From: Desulfonauticus sp.
Lineage (GTDB): Bacteria > Desulfobacterota > Desulfovibrionia > Desulfovibrionales > Desulfonatronovibrionaceae
Direction of reading: 5' to 3'
Assembly: GCA_030950395.1 (NCBI GenBank)
Contig: JAUZRP010000014.1
Location: 95,826-159,825, forward strand
DNA: 64,000 nucleotides
Part shown: in pieces, positions 37,023 through 47,020 of the stretch
How the letters are laid out: the number at the start of each line of letters is the position of its first letter
How positions within the stretch are numbered: position 1 is the first letter of the stretch
Made by a program: the position numbers and the translations under genes
Notes under the pieces: generated by a model
What the model saw: the letters and a program-made list of their open reading frames with translations, nothing else
Database searches by the model: none
What the model was told of the DNA's origin: nothing

Positions 37023-37155
37023 CAGATGTGACTGCAGAAAAACAAAATTTGTATTTTTAAATTGAATTGTCAAATTATAACCAAATAAAATCATTAAAAA
37101 AATTTTCTTAAACGTATATCCAACTGATCAAAATAATTTTTGCTGTTGAATTTTA
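37023..37155 (-). mobile_element. MITE-like intergenic repeat, copy F
   Basis: Inverted orientation. Plus strand: ATGTGACTGCAGAAAAAC at the left, AATTTTTGCTGTTGAATT at the right, with ATTGAATTGTCAAATTATAA in the middle. Good match to copies E and H. Confidence 0.68.
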
Positions 37156-37329
37156 TAATATTTAACAGCAATTTGTTCTATTCATTAACAAATTTTTTTT
37201 TGAACCGCAAATATTTGTTAACAGGCGTTGGTTTTCGATAACCATCAAACAAAACTTTTTAGAAGGGAGTTTGTAATTTTATTACTGCTAAAATTTTAGT
37301 TTCTCTTTACTATATTTTAGGGTAACTTA

Positions 37330-37424
37330 TAAGAGATGACTGTAAAAGACCAAAATTGGCGTTTTTGACTACATTTTATTGTTGAATTTCTAAAGTTAAT
37401 TTTTACAGCTGGATCTTAATAATG
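37330..37424 (-). repeat. MITE-like intergenic repeat, copy G, internally deleted
   Basis: Both ends are present (GATGACTGTAAAAGACCAAA and TTTTTACAGCTGGATCTTAA) but about 45 bp of the centre are missing. The survival of both ends in a shorter form fits a non-autonomous element family. Confidence 0.6.
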
Positions 37425-37676
37425 TGCTTAGCCAAGATTAAAATTGTTACGAATAAATAAATTCACCATTATCCCAAAAAGCTGGTAGGCAAAGTTTCTA
37501 GCTAATCAAGGGCTAAAACTAGATGCTTGACCTGAATTTTTTTGTTTGTTTAAAGTATGGACTTTACTACGACTTGAAGCTAATAAAAAAATTATAGGCT
37601 AAAAACGACCACAATCAAGGTTAATTACAGGAGTCCTCTGTCCCCAATTTTTTTAAAACTGTATATTAAAACCTTT

Positions 37677-37818
37677 TAAATGACGTAACTGCAAAAGTCT
37701 AAAATTTGTGTTTTTGGTTAAATTGTCCAATTATAACTGGCTTAAATTATTGAAAAATTTTCTTATCAAACGTGTACATAAATGCTTAAAATAATTTTTG
37801 CAGTGGAATCTTTAAAAT
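37677..37818 (-). mobile_element. MITE-like intergenic repeat, copy H
   Basis: Inverted orientation. Left ATGACGTAACTGCAAAAGTC, middle AATTATTGAAAAATTTTCTT, right AATTTTTGCAGTGGAATCTT then TAAAATA. Among the best preserved copies. It ends 33 bp before the ATG of the DUF4139 gene, so any promoter of that gene lies in or across the repeat. Confidence 0.72.
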
Positions 37819-37850
37819 ATAAATAACTAAATTATTCCTAGGAGCAAATC

Positions 37851-39335
37851 ATGTTAAAAAAAGTAATAGGTTTGATTTTTGTATTTTCTTTCTTTTCTAC
37901 TTCTCTTTTGGCTCAAATAACCAAAGTAGAATTATATCCCAGAGGAGCAAAGATTTTTGTTAGCCTTGAAGTACAAAACAAACAAACTACTTTTTATTTG
38001 CCCATTTCTGCCAACCCCAATTCTCTTATATTTTACGGGCACAAACACTTATTTGTGAAAAACTTTAGCTACAAAAAAATTAAAAAAGACATTCCCTTAA
38101 TAAAACAATTAAAACTAAAAATTAAAAACTTAGAAATTCAAAAACAAAAATTACAACCTACCTACAAGGCTTTAGAAACAGTTTTAAAATTCTGGCATAG
38201 TCAGGCCAAAAAAAATGATCTTTCTCTCAAAAACATCGCTCGTTTTAGCCAGATTATTTTTACTCAAACCAAAAACGTGCAAACCAAAATAAACAAAATA
38301 AAAGTTAAGATTCATTCCCTGGAGGAACAAATAAAAAATTTAAAGGAACAAATAGAAGAAATTACCTCTAATAGCAAAGAAGTCTGGGTAATAAATCTTA
38401 TTTGCCAGGGCAAGGGAAGATTAGTTTATTCTTATTTTGACGAGCAAGCAGGTTGGAAAAGTAATTATTCGTTGTTTGCTTTTCCTAAACAAGGCACAGT
38501 AAATTTTCTCTGGCAAGCAAGCATCTGGCAAAAAACAGGTCAAAATTGGCAAAACATTCCTGTTATCCTGGTCAGTGGCTATTTCTCCAGACAATTAACC
38601 CCACCCAACCTTCCCGATTGGAAAATCTCCCCAATTCAACCAGCACCTCTAACTAAAACTATGAATTTTTCCAAAAACCTTGCCAGAGCGCCTTTAATCT
38701 CAAAAAGATCAAAGGATTTGCTTCCCCTAAAAAAAACAGGTGATTTCTTTGATCAATATGCACTTCATAACATAAATCTCTCTTCTGGACAAAATCAAAA
38801 TTTTATTATTTTACAAAAAACATTAAAAGCCAAATTTGCCTACCTTATAAGACCCTATCGATCTACCAAAGCTTTTTTATGGGCTAAAGTACAATTTAAC
38901 CTTGCCCAAAGAATACCCAACGGTTTAGCGAGTTTGTTTGTAGATAACACCTTTATTGGAAAAAAATTATTTAAAGTATGGACAGATACTTTAAACTTGT
39001 ATTTAGGGTCAGATCCTCAAATCAAAACTTCTTTTTATGCCTATAAACAACAAGATAAAAAAGGATTGTTTGAAAACAAAAAAGTTATTTTGTATACTTA
39101 TAAAGTAAGTGTAAAAAATTTAAAAACACAAAAAGTTCAGATAAGAATAGAAGATGCCAAACCAAAGGCTGGTGATAAACGTATAAAAATACAAGCCAAT
39201 TATTCTATCCAGCCCAAAGAAAAATACAACAAAATATTTTGGGATCTAACATTAAAACCACAGGAAGAAAAAATAATAACTTATACCTATAAAATAATTT
39301 TTCCAGAAAAATTAAAACTTAATATGGAGCGTTAA
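37851..39335 (+). CDS. Secreted DUF4139 / mucoidy-inhibitor-like protein
   Basis: 494 aa. Signal peptide 1-21 (cleavage after SLLAQ region). An N-terminal beta domain (ITKVELYPRGAKIFVSLEV) as in DUF4140, then a coiled-coil segment (about 73-175) and a C-terminal beta-rich DUF4139 domain with VWVINLICQGKGRLVYSYFDEQ-like start and KVSVKNLKTQKVQIRIEDAKP. Family known from MuiA-like proteins; function unknown, periplasmic or surface. AGGAG 6 nt before the ATG. Co-oriented with the thiamine-binding protein gene, 2 bp away. Confidence 0.75.
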   Translation: MLKKVIGLIFVFSFFSTSLLAQITKVELYPRGAKIFVSLEVQNKQTTFYLPISANPNSLIFYGHKHLFVKNFSYKKIKKDIPLIKQLKLKIKNLEIQKQKLQPTYKALETVLKFWHSQAKKNDLSLKNIARFSQIIFTQTKNVQTKINKIKVKIHSLEEQIKNLKEQIEEITSNSKEVWVINLICQGKGRLVYSYFDEQAGWKSNYSLFAFPKQGTVNFLWQASIWQKTGQNWQNIPVILVSGYFSRQLTPPNLPDWKISPIQPAPLTKTMNFSKNLARAPLISKRSKDLLPLKKTGDFFDQYALHNINLSSGQNQNFIILQKTLKAKFAYLIRPYRSTKAFLWAKVQFNLAQRIPNGLASLFVDNTFIGKKLFKVWTDTLNLYLGSDPQIKTSFYAYKQQDKKGLFENKKVILYTYKVSVKNLKTQKVQIRIEDAKPKAGDKRIKIQANYSIQPKEKYNKIFWDLTLKPQEEKIITYTYKIIFPEKLKLNMER

Positions 39336-39337
39336 TT

Positions 39338-39631
39338 ATGAGTACACTAGTAGAATTGGCTATATTTCCTTTAGATAAAGGTGAAAGTGTAAGTCAATAC
39401 GTGGCCAAAGCCGTAAAAGTAATTCAAAATAGTAATCTTTCTTATAAATTAACGCCTATGGGTACGTGTATAGAAGGAGACTTTGATCAAGTAATGGAAG
39501 TAGTAAAACAATGTTTTAAAACCTTAGAACCAGAATGTGATAGAATTTATCTAAACTTAAAATTAGACTTTAGAAAAAACAGAACCAACGCATTGGAGCA
39601 AAAGATAGATTCTATAAAAAAACAACTTTAA
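39338..39631 (+). CDS. MTH1187-type thiamine-binding protein (DUF77)
   Basis: 97 aa, ferredoxin-like fold. The pattern is characteristic of the family: LAIFPLDKGESVSQYVAKAV, the SYKLTPMGTCIEG strand, and the CDRIYLNLKLDFR strand. Members bind thiamine or a related pyrimidine and form tetramers; a storage or transport-assisting role is assumed. It begins 2 bp after the DUF4139 gene. No thiamine riboswitch is visible nearby. Confidence 0.85.
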   Translation: MSTLVELAIFPLDKGESVSQYVAKAVKVIQNSNLSYKLTPMGTCIEGDFDQVMEVVKQCFKTLEPECDRIYLNLKLDFRKNRTNALEQKIDSIKKQL

Positions 39632-39737
39632 CTAGATCTTATCCTGTACTTTCTAATTTCAACGATTGACCAAAACACGAGTTTTATTTAGTAATATTTT
39701 TTGTTTTTTGATATTATTTCAGGGAGGAAAAGGTTTT

Positions 39738-40964
39738 ATGATAAAAGTAAACGAAAATTTTTTACGGCTCAAATCTTCATATTTATTTTCAGAAATAGCT
39801 AAAAGAGTGCAAGAGTTTCAAACTCAAAATCCCAAAGTAGAAATTATTCGTTTGGGTATAGGAGATGTTACTCTCCCTTTGCCAAAGGCTTGCATTCAAG
39901 CAATGCATAAAGCCATAGACGAACTAGGGCAGGCCAGTACTTTTAAAGGCTACGGTCCAGAACAGGGCTATTCTTTTTTACGAGAAGCAATTGCCAAACA
40001 TGACTATCAACAAAAAAACATAGACATATCCCCAGAAGAAATATTTGTCAGTGATGGATCCAAATGTGATACAGGCAATTTCCAAGAATTATTTAGCCAA
40101 GACATTAAAGTAGCAGTGCCAGATCCTGTTTATCCTGTATATGTAGATAGTAATGTTATGGCTGGAAGAACTGGGGAGTTTAAAGACGGAGAATATCAAG
40201 GTCTTGTGTATTTGCGCTCTACCAAACACAACAATTACCTTCCAGACTTACCTTCTCAAAAAATAGATCTAATTTATCTTTGTTTTCCCAACAATCCTAC
40301 AGGAGCTTCTATTACCAAAGAACAGCTCCAGGTGTGGGTAGATTATGCCTTAGAACACAAGGCGTTAATTTTATTTGATGCAGCTTATGAAGCCTTTATC
40401 CAGGATAGCACTTTGCCCCATTCTATTTTTGAAATTCCTGGAGCCAAACAAGTAGCTGTAGAGTTTAGAAGTTTTTCTAAAACAGCAGGGTTTACCGGCA
40501 CTAGATGTGCTTTTACTGTAATACCCAAAGAATGTTTTATTTACAATAGTCAAGGGGAAAAAATTAATCTTCATAAACTTTGGCTTAGAAGACAAACCAC
40601 AAAATTTAATGGCGTTTCTTATGTTGTGCAAAGGGCAGCTCAAGCCGTTTATTCAGAAGAAGGTCAACAACAAGTGAAAAATAACATTGCCTATTATTTA
40701 AATAATGCCCAATTGATTCGCAAAACTATTCAAGAATTAGGTTTTCATTGCGTAGGAGGAGAAAATTCACCTTATATCTGGATAGAATGTAAGCAAGACT
40801 CCTGGGACTTTTTTAACTTCTTACTTCACAAAGCAGGTATTGTATCTACTCCTGGCTCAGGATTTGGAAAAAGTGGCGAAGGATACATAAGACTTAGTGC
40901 TTTTAATAGTTTGGAAAACGTTACTCTAGCTATGCAAAGATTAAAAGAGGTTTTTAATTCTTAA
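39738..40964 (+). CDS. dapL: LL-diaminopimelate aminotransferase
   Basis: About 408 aa, PLP fold-type I. It converts tetrahydrodipicolinate directly to LL-diaminopimelate with glutamate, the short lysine/cell-wall route. Seen: [21 protein letters not shown]-terminus, [39 protein letters not shown], and the PLP lysine in [13 protein letters not shown]. The start is ATG 39738, preceded by GGGAGGAAAAGG; the frame open from 39666 is not used. Distinct from alaC at 15 kb. Followed at 13 bp by purQ. Confidence 0.94.
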   Translation: MIKVNENFLRLKSSYLFSEIAKRVQEFQTQNPKVEIIRLGIGDVTLPLPKACIQAMHKAIDELGQASTFKGYGPEQGYSFLREAIAKHDYQQKNIDISPEEIFVSDGSKCDTGNFQELFSQDIKVAVPDPVYPVYVDSNVMAGRTGEFKDGEYQGLVYLRSTKHNNYLPDLPSQKIDLIYLCFPNNPTGASITKEQLQVWVDYALEHKALILFDAAYEAFIQDSTLPHSIFEIPGAKQVAVEFRSFSKTAGFTGTRCAFTVIPKECFIYNSQGEKINLHKLWLRRQTTKFNGVSYVVQRAAQAVYSEEGQQQVKNNIAYYLNNAQLIRKTIQELGFHCVGGENSPYIWIECKQDSWDFFNFLLHKAGIVSTPGSGFGKSGEGYIRLSAFNSLENVTLAMQRLKEVFNS

Positions 40965-40977
40965 AAAAAGGTTAGAT

Positions 40978-41787
40978 ATGTCTAAGGTAAAAGTGCTGAT
41001 TATTACAGGTTATGGTACCAATTGCGAAAAGGAAACAGCGTTTGCAGCTCAAAAAGCAGGAGCAGACAAGGTTTGCGTGTGTTTTTTTTCTGATCTTATT
41101 TATGAAAAAGAATTTTTACACAATTATAATTTTTTAATTTTTCCAGGCGGTTTTTTGGATGGGGACGACTTAGGTGCTGCTCAGGCTGCTGCCATAAGAT
41201 GGCAGTACTCAAAAACTATTTCTGGAAAATCCTTAAAAAAACAATTGGAGGATTTTCTAAGCGAAAATAAAATTATTTTAGGTATTTGTAATGGGTTCCA
41301 ATTATTAACCAAATTAGGTCTTTTACCTGCCCTGGGAGGAAATTATTTTGAGCGTCAAGTAAGTCTTAGCTACAACGATTCTGCCAAATTCGAAGATAGA
41401 TGGGTACATTTAAAAACAAATCCCAACAGCCCTTGTGTATTTACCAAAGATTTAGATGAATTATATTTACCTATAAGACATGGAGAAGGCAAAATAATTC
41501 CCCTAAACGAGCAGATTTTGGCTAAATTACAAAAAGACAATCTAATTGCCCTGCACTATATAGATCCCAAAACCAAAAAGCCAACATTAACCTATCCCTT
41601 TAATCCCAATGGCTCTCCTCTGGGTATTGCAGGATTAACAGATCCTACAGGGAAAATTTTGGGTTTAATGCCTCATCCAGAAGCGTACAATCATTTTACC
41701 AATCATCCTGCCTGGACCAGAAAGTGTCAAAGCCCTTTGGGCTTGACACTATTTGAAGGAGGCATAAATTATTTGAAATCTCAGTAA
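40978..41787 (+). CDS. purQ: Phosphoribosylformylglycinamidine synthase glutaminase subunit
   Basis: 269 aa, class I glutamine amidotransferase. Nucleophile Cys in GICNGFQLLTKLGLLP, catalytic His/Glu in MPHPEAYN, and the PurQ-type FPGGFLDGDDLGAA loop. It supplies ammonia to PurL in purine synthesis. It is longer than the minimal PurQ (about 225 aa) and resembles the long form found in deltaproteobacteria; purL and purS are not here. Co-directional with dapL and tadA. Confidence 0.9.
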   Translation: MSKVKVLIITGYGTNCEKETAFAAQKAGADKVCVCFFSDLIYEKEFLHNYNFLIFPGGFLDGDDLGAAQAAAIRWQYSKTISGKSLKKQLEDFLSENKIILGICNGFQLLTKLGLLPALGGNYFERQVSLSYNDSAKFEDRWVHLKTNPNSPCVFTKDLDELYLPIRHGEGKIIPLNEQILAKLQKDNLIALHYIDPKTKKPTLTYPFNPNGSPLGIAGLTDPTGKILGLMPHPEAYNHFTNHPAWTRKCQSPLGLTLFEGGINYLKSQ

Positions 41788-41802
41788 AAAATCAAAAAAA
41801 TT

Positions 41803-42294
41803 ATGCACAAGGTTAAATTGCCAAAAGTTCACGTATGTCAAAACTCCAGAAACTATATGACCCTGGCCTTAAAACAGGCCCATAAAGCTTTGTTAAAAGA
41901 CGAAGTGCCAATAGGAGCAGTAATAATAGATAGCACCTCAAATGCTATTATCTCTACAGCGCACAATGCAACTATTCACCTAAACGATCCCACAGCTCAT
42001 GCAGAGATCCTTGCTATTCGCAGGGCTGCTCACAAATTAAATAACTATAGGTTGTTAAACTGCATTTTAATAGTTACCTTAGAACCCTGCTTAATGTGTC
42101 TGGGGGCAATTTTACAGGCCCGGTTGCAAGGAATAATCTTTGGAGCTAAAGATCCTAAAGGAGGAGCTATTTGCTCCACTCTTGACTATTTCAGTTTAAA
42201 AGGAGTAAATCATAAGTTTTGGGTAATAGAAGGGGTTTTAGCTGAAGAAAGTATAAGGCTGTTACAACATTTCTTTCGCTTTAAAAGAAAACAA

Positions 42295-42318
<24 letters not shown>
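41803..42318 (+). CDS. tadA: tRNA-specific adenosine deaminase (A34 to inosine)
   Basis: 171 aa, zinc-dependent deaminase that makes inosine in the anticodon of tRNA-Arg(ACG). Zinc site His and proton-shuttle Glu in TAHAEILAIRRA; Cys ligands in EPCLMCLGAIL. ARLQGIIFGAKDPKGGA is typical. The final eight codons (starting GEVPKWS) and the stop codon lie inside the following tRNA-Ser gene, a 24-bp overlap. Ribosome site weak (AAAAAAATT before ATG). Confidence 0.93.
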
Positions 42319-42391
<73 letters not shown>

Positions 42392-42440
42392 AATAAAAAA
42401 CAAAAAAATAACACAAAATAACTATTGCGTTACGGATTAT

Positions 42441-42464
42441 TGCCCCCCCTTTTTTTTTGGGGCA
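42441..42464. terminator. Possible hairpin terminator after tRNA-Ser(CGA)
   Basis: TGCCCC / GGGGCA stem (42441-42446, 42459-42464) with a loop CCC plus nine T. The T run is in the loop, not after the stem, so this is a weak candidate. It lies between two converging genes. Confidence 0.35.
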
Positions 42465-42495
42465 TAGAATACTTTGTAACACAATTTATTTATAA

Positions 42496-42843
42496 TTATC
42501 CTAAATCATGAACTCCTAATACTACTTTGACACCAACCTTTTCTGATATTACCTTGGGCAATTGCTCCATGTCGTGATTTTTACAACCAGGTACGGCCTT
42601 TACCATACAATTAGAAAGATGAATAACATCAAAATCAACCTTTTGTTTAGTAACTGCAATGTTACTTATTAGAGATCTACCAGGACAAGTACACCTTAAA
42701 AAACCAACCACCTTAACTTCTCCCTCATACTGAGCAAAGGGGCTGTGTTTTTCAGCTGCCCCTAAAAAACACTTCCAATCAGCAGGACAGCCATAAGAAC
42801 TATTAGTATAGGCCCCACATGTTACAATTAAAACCTTGGTCAT
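42496..42843 (-). CDS. CGGC-domain (redox/metal-binding) small protein
   Basis: 115 aa, cysteine-rich: C9 in LIVTCGAYTNSS, then GCPADWKCFLGA, RCTCPGRS, HLSNCMVKAVPGC. Layout matches PF08821 (CGGC domain) proteins, common in anaerobes and thought to bind metal or clusters; the usual CGGCPGR is CTCPGR here. Function unknown. GGAGG lies upstream of the ATG. It stands alone and converges with the tadA/tRNA-Ser unit. Confidence 0.75.
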   Translation of the reverse strand: MTKVLIVTCGAYTNSSYGCPADWKCFLGAAEKHSPFAQYEGEVKVVGFLRCTCPGRSLISNIAVTKQKVDFDVIHLSNCMVKAVPGCKNHDMEQLPKVISEKVGVKVVLGVHDLG

Positions 42844-43260
42844 AATTTCCTCCCTAATTGAAAAAGTTAAAAATTACTCTTTTCTTCAGTAAATAACGAT
42901 AAAATTATTTAGATTTGGTTAAAAATAAAAACTTTGTTTATTAGCTTTATACTAATCCTCACTAAAACCCTGCAACAAAATAAAAGTAAATAACATAAAA
43001 ATGTCAACGATTTTTTTGATTAGTGCTATGTAGTTAAGATGACTGGGTTTGTGGATAGGCATCTATATCTAAAACATTTAAGGTTCAACTTCCTATATGC
43101 ATTATTTGACAACTATAGAAAAAAATTTAGGGGAAAGTATTGAAAAAAATTTCAAATTAAAATAAAAACAAATGGCAAGTTTTTTTTTAGTTTTTAAAAA
43201 AAACATCAAATCTGGCTCTTGCCTTCTCCTAGATATCCTATTATTAACACTTACCCCTAA
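42844..43260. other. Intergenic region between the CGGC gene and flgL
   Basis: About 415 bp of AT-rich DNA. No gene, no repeat copy and no clear terminator for the flagellar operon was found; GGCAAG (43172-43177) and CTTGCC (43219-43224) could pair across a long A/T loop. Confidence 0.5.
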
Positions 43261-44736
43261 TTAAACATAATTCACCAAATTCATTCTCATGATCATGGAG
43301 GATGATTTTAAAACAGCCTCATAAACTATTTGTTGGTTAGTAAGTTCGGTCATTAATTCAGCCACGTCAGCATCTTCTATTTTACTCAATCTTTCCTTTT
43401 CGTTTATAGACAGGCCTGAAAGTACTGTATCAGCTACGTTTAACCTGTTTTCTCTAGCCCCTACAGAAGCAAGTTGACTTGAGATATGATTTAAGCTCTT
43501 ATTGATACTTTCTAAGGCCTCTTGAACTCCATCTTGATTATTTGTTTCTAAAAAACCTATTAATTTGCCAACTGTTTCAAAAAGATTTTTACCTGCTCCA
43601 TTGAACACTGGTTTGTTATTATAAATCCCACCAAAAACTTCTTTTCCTATATTATTTATCTGTATCTTTTCACTGCTAGATATTTCTACTTCTAATCTGG
43701 CCATCTCAGGCCTTATCACAAGCTGATCTCCAACAGTCAAATTAGCAACGTCATTAACTTCTATCCTACCACCTGGAACTAACAATCTATTATCGCTAGT
43801 AGTATGGCCTGTACTCCAATTATTGCCTCCATCCAGAGAATAAGAATAAGTTACCATGCCGCCACTTATATCATCAATTCTTACAGCGACATTTTGAGAA
43901 AATTTTCCATAGGCTTGAGCAGCCAAAGCTGTATTCTGGGCATACAAATCTACATTTATATTATCTTCTGCATCTCCCAAATATTTTGCCGAAGGCCTGA
44001 TCCAAAGCCAGGTTCCAGAGGTATCATTATAATCCGTAGCAGAATTAGCTTGTACCTGATAGCCAGAGTTAAAATCCACCTGAACTCCACCAGCAGTTAA
44101 AGTAGTACTGCCTGCACTAATGCTTCCTGTTTGCCAAGTCTCTCCTCCGTCTTCAGAATACCTATAGTCAATATTATCTGTTCCTACAGTGCCTGTGGTC
44201 AAAAACTGCACCAAAATAGTTTGAGAAGATGCTCCACTTATGGAGTTAATATAATCATCCACATTATCATCTTTGCTTGAAGTCACCCAAAGAGTTTCTG
44301 TAAAAGCGTCTTGATTTACCTTATGGCCTGCAAAGATAGACTTGCCTTCGTATTCAGTGTTAGAAAGGGCTATAAGTTGGGAAAACAACTGCCTGGCCTC
44401 ATACGACAAACTTTGTCTTTGATCTCTGCTTAAAGTACCAGTAGCAGCCTGTTCTGACAACTCTTTTAAACGTATCAAAATGTTATTTACTTGAGTTAAG
44501 GTCTCGTCTGCAAGATTTAACCAGCCCTTAGCTGTATCAATATTTTTCTTATACTGCCCAAGGGCAGCAATAGAATCCCTATAGTCTAAAATTCTGGTCA
44601 TGCCTATAGGATCATCTGAAGGTTTATTGACCTTTTTTTGGCTAGAAGCCTGTTGATTAAGCTCTACTAACCTAGAAGACACTCTATCAAATTCACTGAT
44701 AAAGTTAGAAAATAAGTTTCTCTGGGATACTCTCAT
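43261..44736 (-). CDS. flgL: Flagellar hook-associated protein 3 (FlgL)
   Basis: About 491 aa. N-terminal helical domain typical of flagellin-like proteins (MRVSQRNLFSNFISEFDRV, SGKKVNKPSDDPIGMTRILDYR), variable beta-rich centre with repeated YSLDGGNNWSTG/YSEDGGETWQTG modules, and C-terminal helix ending in YEAVLKSSSMIMRMNLVNYV. Junction protein between hook and filament. Start set at ATG 44736. The two similar central modules suggest an internal duplication. Last gene of the operon, separated from flgK by composite repeat R2. Confidence 0.92.
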   Translation of the reverse strand: MRVSQRNLFSNFISEFDRVSSRLVELNQQASSQKKVNKPSDDPIGMTRILDYRDSIAALGQYKKNIDTAKGWLNLADETLTQVNNILIRLKELSEQAATGTLSRDQRQSLSYEARQLFSQLIALSNTEYEGKSIFAGHKVNQDAFTETLWVTSSKDDNVDDYINSISGASSQTILVQFLTTGTVGTDNIDYRYSEDGGETWQTGSISAGSTTLTAGGVQVDFNSGYQVQANSATDYNDTSGTWLWIRPSAKYLGDAEDNINVDLYAQNTALAAQAYGKFSQNVAVRIDDISGGMVTYSYSLDGGNNWSTGHTTSDNRLLVPGGRIEVNDVANLTVGDQLVIRPEMARLEVEISSSEKIQINNIGKEVFGGIYNNKPVFNGAGKNLFETVGKLIGFLETNNQDGVQEALESINKSLNHISSQLASVGARENRLNVADTVLSGLSINEKERLSKIEDADVAELMTELTNQQIVYEAVLKSSSMIMRMNLVNYV

Positions 44737-44759
44737 AACAACCCCCACTCCTTACTTAC

Positions 44760-44905
44760 AAACAACCAATTACAAAAACATCACGGGCAGACACATAGAT
44801 CTGCCCCTACAACCATTCTGGTCACTGTTCACAGATCACAGATCGCCCATCACCCATAACCCATTCACTATACACCATCAACCAATCACCAACCACCAAT
44901 CACTA
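44760..44905. repeat. Composite intergenic repeat R2 within the flagellar operon
   Basis: Hairpin GGGCAGA (44785-44791) / TCTGCCC (44800-44806), then GTTCACAGATCACAGATC, CCATCACCCATAACCC and CACCAATCACTAATTA tracts. Same order as R1. Lies between flgK (stop 44907) and flgL, so it is transcribed with the operon. Confidence 0.8.
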
Positions 44906-44906
44906 A

Positions 44907-47018
44907 TTACGCCATATTAATTACGGTTTTTATCATGTCATTGGCTACATTAATTAACTTTGCAGCAGCAGCATAAGAATTTTGAAATTTAATTAAATTT
45001 GCCATTTCTTCATCCATATTTACTCCAGAAACTTCATCCTGCCTATCGTTTAGGTCGTCTGCTAAGGTTTTATTGTAAGTATAATTAAAATTAGCCATTT
45101 CTGTATCAGCTCCTACATTTCCAACCAAACTATTATAATATTCTTGTAAAGTTTGAGAGGTAAGTCCTTCTCTTGTAGTAAATATGGATACGTTTTTATT
45201 TTCTAATCCTGCCAATTGTAAGGCTATAGTATTGTCTCCTTCATTAACCTCTCCGGCCCCATTCACATGACCTGCATTTATATAAGAAATATTGCTATTC
45301 ACAAATTGATTTAAACCAAGATCACTGGCCGTAGAGCCCTGGAAATACGTATTTAATCCTAGAGCAGCCAAAAGACCTGAAGTATCATTACTAAAGGCAA
45401 AAGAATATCCATCGTCAGCTCGTAAAACCAATTTATTATCCACAATACTTGCTGAAACATGAGAAAAAGAATTATTAATAGCATCTCTCACGTCTTCTAA
45501 AGAATGAACACTGGGGTCAAAGTTTTGAATTCCAGAAGTAGCAGAGTCAAAATCCAAAGCACTATTTTCTACAACATTTCCGCTGCTATCATAAACAAAA
45601 ATCGTAAAATTGCCTTTTTGCAACTTATCTCCAAAAATAAGTCCAGAAGCAGGATCAGATAGAGCCACACTGGTATTGGTCACACTATAAGTTCCATTAC
45701 TATAGTTAAATTTATCTAAGCCTGCCCCTTGAGAGTGAATTCTATTTACTTCCCAGGCCAAAGCTTTGGCAAAAGCATTTAATTTTTCTTTGTACTTACC
45801 CGCATAGGCATCTCTAAACAGAAAATATCCTCCAATAGTACCTCCCTGAATCCTGCGCTCATTTAAACTACCATCTGGCATTTCTTGAGGAGTAATGTTC
45901 ACAAAACTAGAAGAATTCTCATACCAATACAAACCAGTCTTGGGCACAATTGTAAACGTGTCTCCCACACTAAGATTCGATGTAGCAGGATCTTGCTCAT
46001 TATTTGCAGAGCCAAACCAAATAGTTAGTTCTCCATTAGGTAAAGTAATTTTGTGATCATAATCATTAGCTGAAAATATTAAATCATTGCCATACTCATC
46101 TTTTAAGAATGTTTTACCTCCATCTATGGAAACTTTAAACTTGGCAGTACCATCAGCAGCCCCACCCTGGACTATTTTTATTGTATATTCTTTATCTGAT
46201 TTTCCCTCATAATAAATTTTGTCAGTAAAAGAAGAATCTGGAGAAAGACTGGTCAGCACCTTTGGAGTTTCAAATTTGATGGAATAATAATTGGTACCAT
46301 CCACCAAAGTATGCCCGGCTTTCGTAGTGATAATTACCCGTCCCAAACCATTGTCAATATAATTTATATCTATCTTTTCTGCCAACTCTCTTACTAAAGC
46401 ATCCCGTTTGTCTCGTAGCTCATTGGCATTATTTTTCCCAGGATCTTCGTGAATAGTAATTTTACTATTTAGACTAGCTATTTGTTTTAAAATTTCGTTA
46501 ACTCTATTCACATCTTGCTGGATAAAATCATCCATTTGCCCCTGTAATTTATCTAAATCATCAGCTGTTAAATGAATAGCATTAAGCAAATTTTGCGTAC
46601 TCCCCAATAAGGCTGATCTTGTATTGGTATCTTCTGGCCTTTGAGTAAGTTCCTGCCACTTGCTGAAAAAATCCGCCAAAATTTTATTTATACCACCATC
46701 TTCATTCTCTTTAAACAACACTTCCACATTTTGCAAAGAAGTATGGAGTTTATCGTAAAGTTCTCGCAAAGAAGCTCGCGTATTATATTGATTTTCTATA
46801 AATTGATCAAAATGCCTTATAACCTCTTTTGCCTTTACTCCTGTCCCCAATTGACCAGGATAATAATCCACGGCCAAAGCTTCTTCTAAACGCACCTCCT
46901 GCCTTCTATACCCAGGAGTATTGGCGTTAGCTATATTATTGCCAATTACCTCTATGGCTGATTGATGAGCAAACAAAGCCTCTTTGCCTATATTAAGGAT
47001 AGAATCAAGACCTGGCAT
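44907..47018 (-). CDS. flgK: Flagellar hook-associated protein 1 (FlgK)
   Basis: 703 aa. N-terminal rod/hook helix (LDSILNIGKEALFAHQSAIEVIGNNIANANTPGYRRQEV), the FlgK block ENEDGGINKILADFFSKWQELTQ, a long variable centre, and the C-terminal FQNSYAAAAKLINVANDMIKTVINM. Secreted through the flagellar export system and placed between hook and FlgL. Starts 2 bp after flgN, its probable chaperone. The centre (about 260-600) is enlarged relative to the E. coli protein (about 550 aa). Confidence 0.95.
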   Translation of the reverse strand: MPGLDSILNIGKEALFAHQSAIEVIGNNIANANTPGYRRQEVRLEEALAVDYYPGQLGTGVKAKEVIRHFDQFIENQYNTRASLRELYDKLHTSLQNVEVLFKENEDGGINKILADFFSKWQELTQRPEDTNTRSALLGSTQNLLNAIHLTADDLDKLQGQMDDFIQQDVNRVNEILKQIASLNSKITIHEDPGKNNANELRDKRDALVRELAEKIDINYIDNGLGRVIITTKAGHTLVDGTNYYSIKFETPKVLTSLSPDSSFTDKIYYEGKSDKEYTIKIVQGGAADGTAKFKVSIDGGKTFLKDEYGNDLIFSANDYDHKITLPNGELTIWFGSANNEQDPATSNLSVGDTFTIVPKTGLYWYENSSSFVNITPQEMPDGSLNERRIQGGTIGGYFLFRDAYAGKYKEKLNAFAKALAWEVNRIHSQGAGLDKFNYSNGTYSVTNTSVALSDPASGLIFGDKLQKGNFTIFVYDSSGNVVENSALDFDSATSGIQNFDPSVHSLEDVRDAINNSFSHVSASIVDNKLVLRADDGYSFAFSNDTSGLLAALGLNTYFQGSTASDLGLNQFVNSNISYINAGHVNGAGEVNEGDNTIALQLAGLENKNVSIFTTREGLTSQTLQEYYNSLVGNVGADTEMANFNYTYNKTLADDLNDRQDEVSGVNMDEEMANLIKFQNSYAAAAKLINVANDMIKTVINMA

Positions 47019-47020
47019 CT

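Larger units (their letters stand above)
36929..37850. other. Large divergent intergenic region with three MITE-like copies
   Basis: About 920 bp between the MscS gene and the DUF4139 gene, which point away from each other. It holds repeat copies F, G and H, all in the same orientation, making it a nest of these elements. Between them are AT-rich segments without a usable frame; AACAAAT and ATTTGTT form a loose inverted repeat at 37178-37219. A GGGGACAG motif (inverted, 37640-37647) also occurs near 13329. No gene is seen. Confidence 0.65.

Noticed and set aside
39666..39737. 24-residue hydrophobic N-terminal extension of dapL that looks like a signal peptide
   Set aside because: The frame opens at a TTG without a ribosome site; dapL is cytoplasmic and ATG 39738 has a good Shine-Dalgarno and the family-typical N-terminus.
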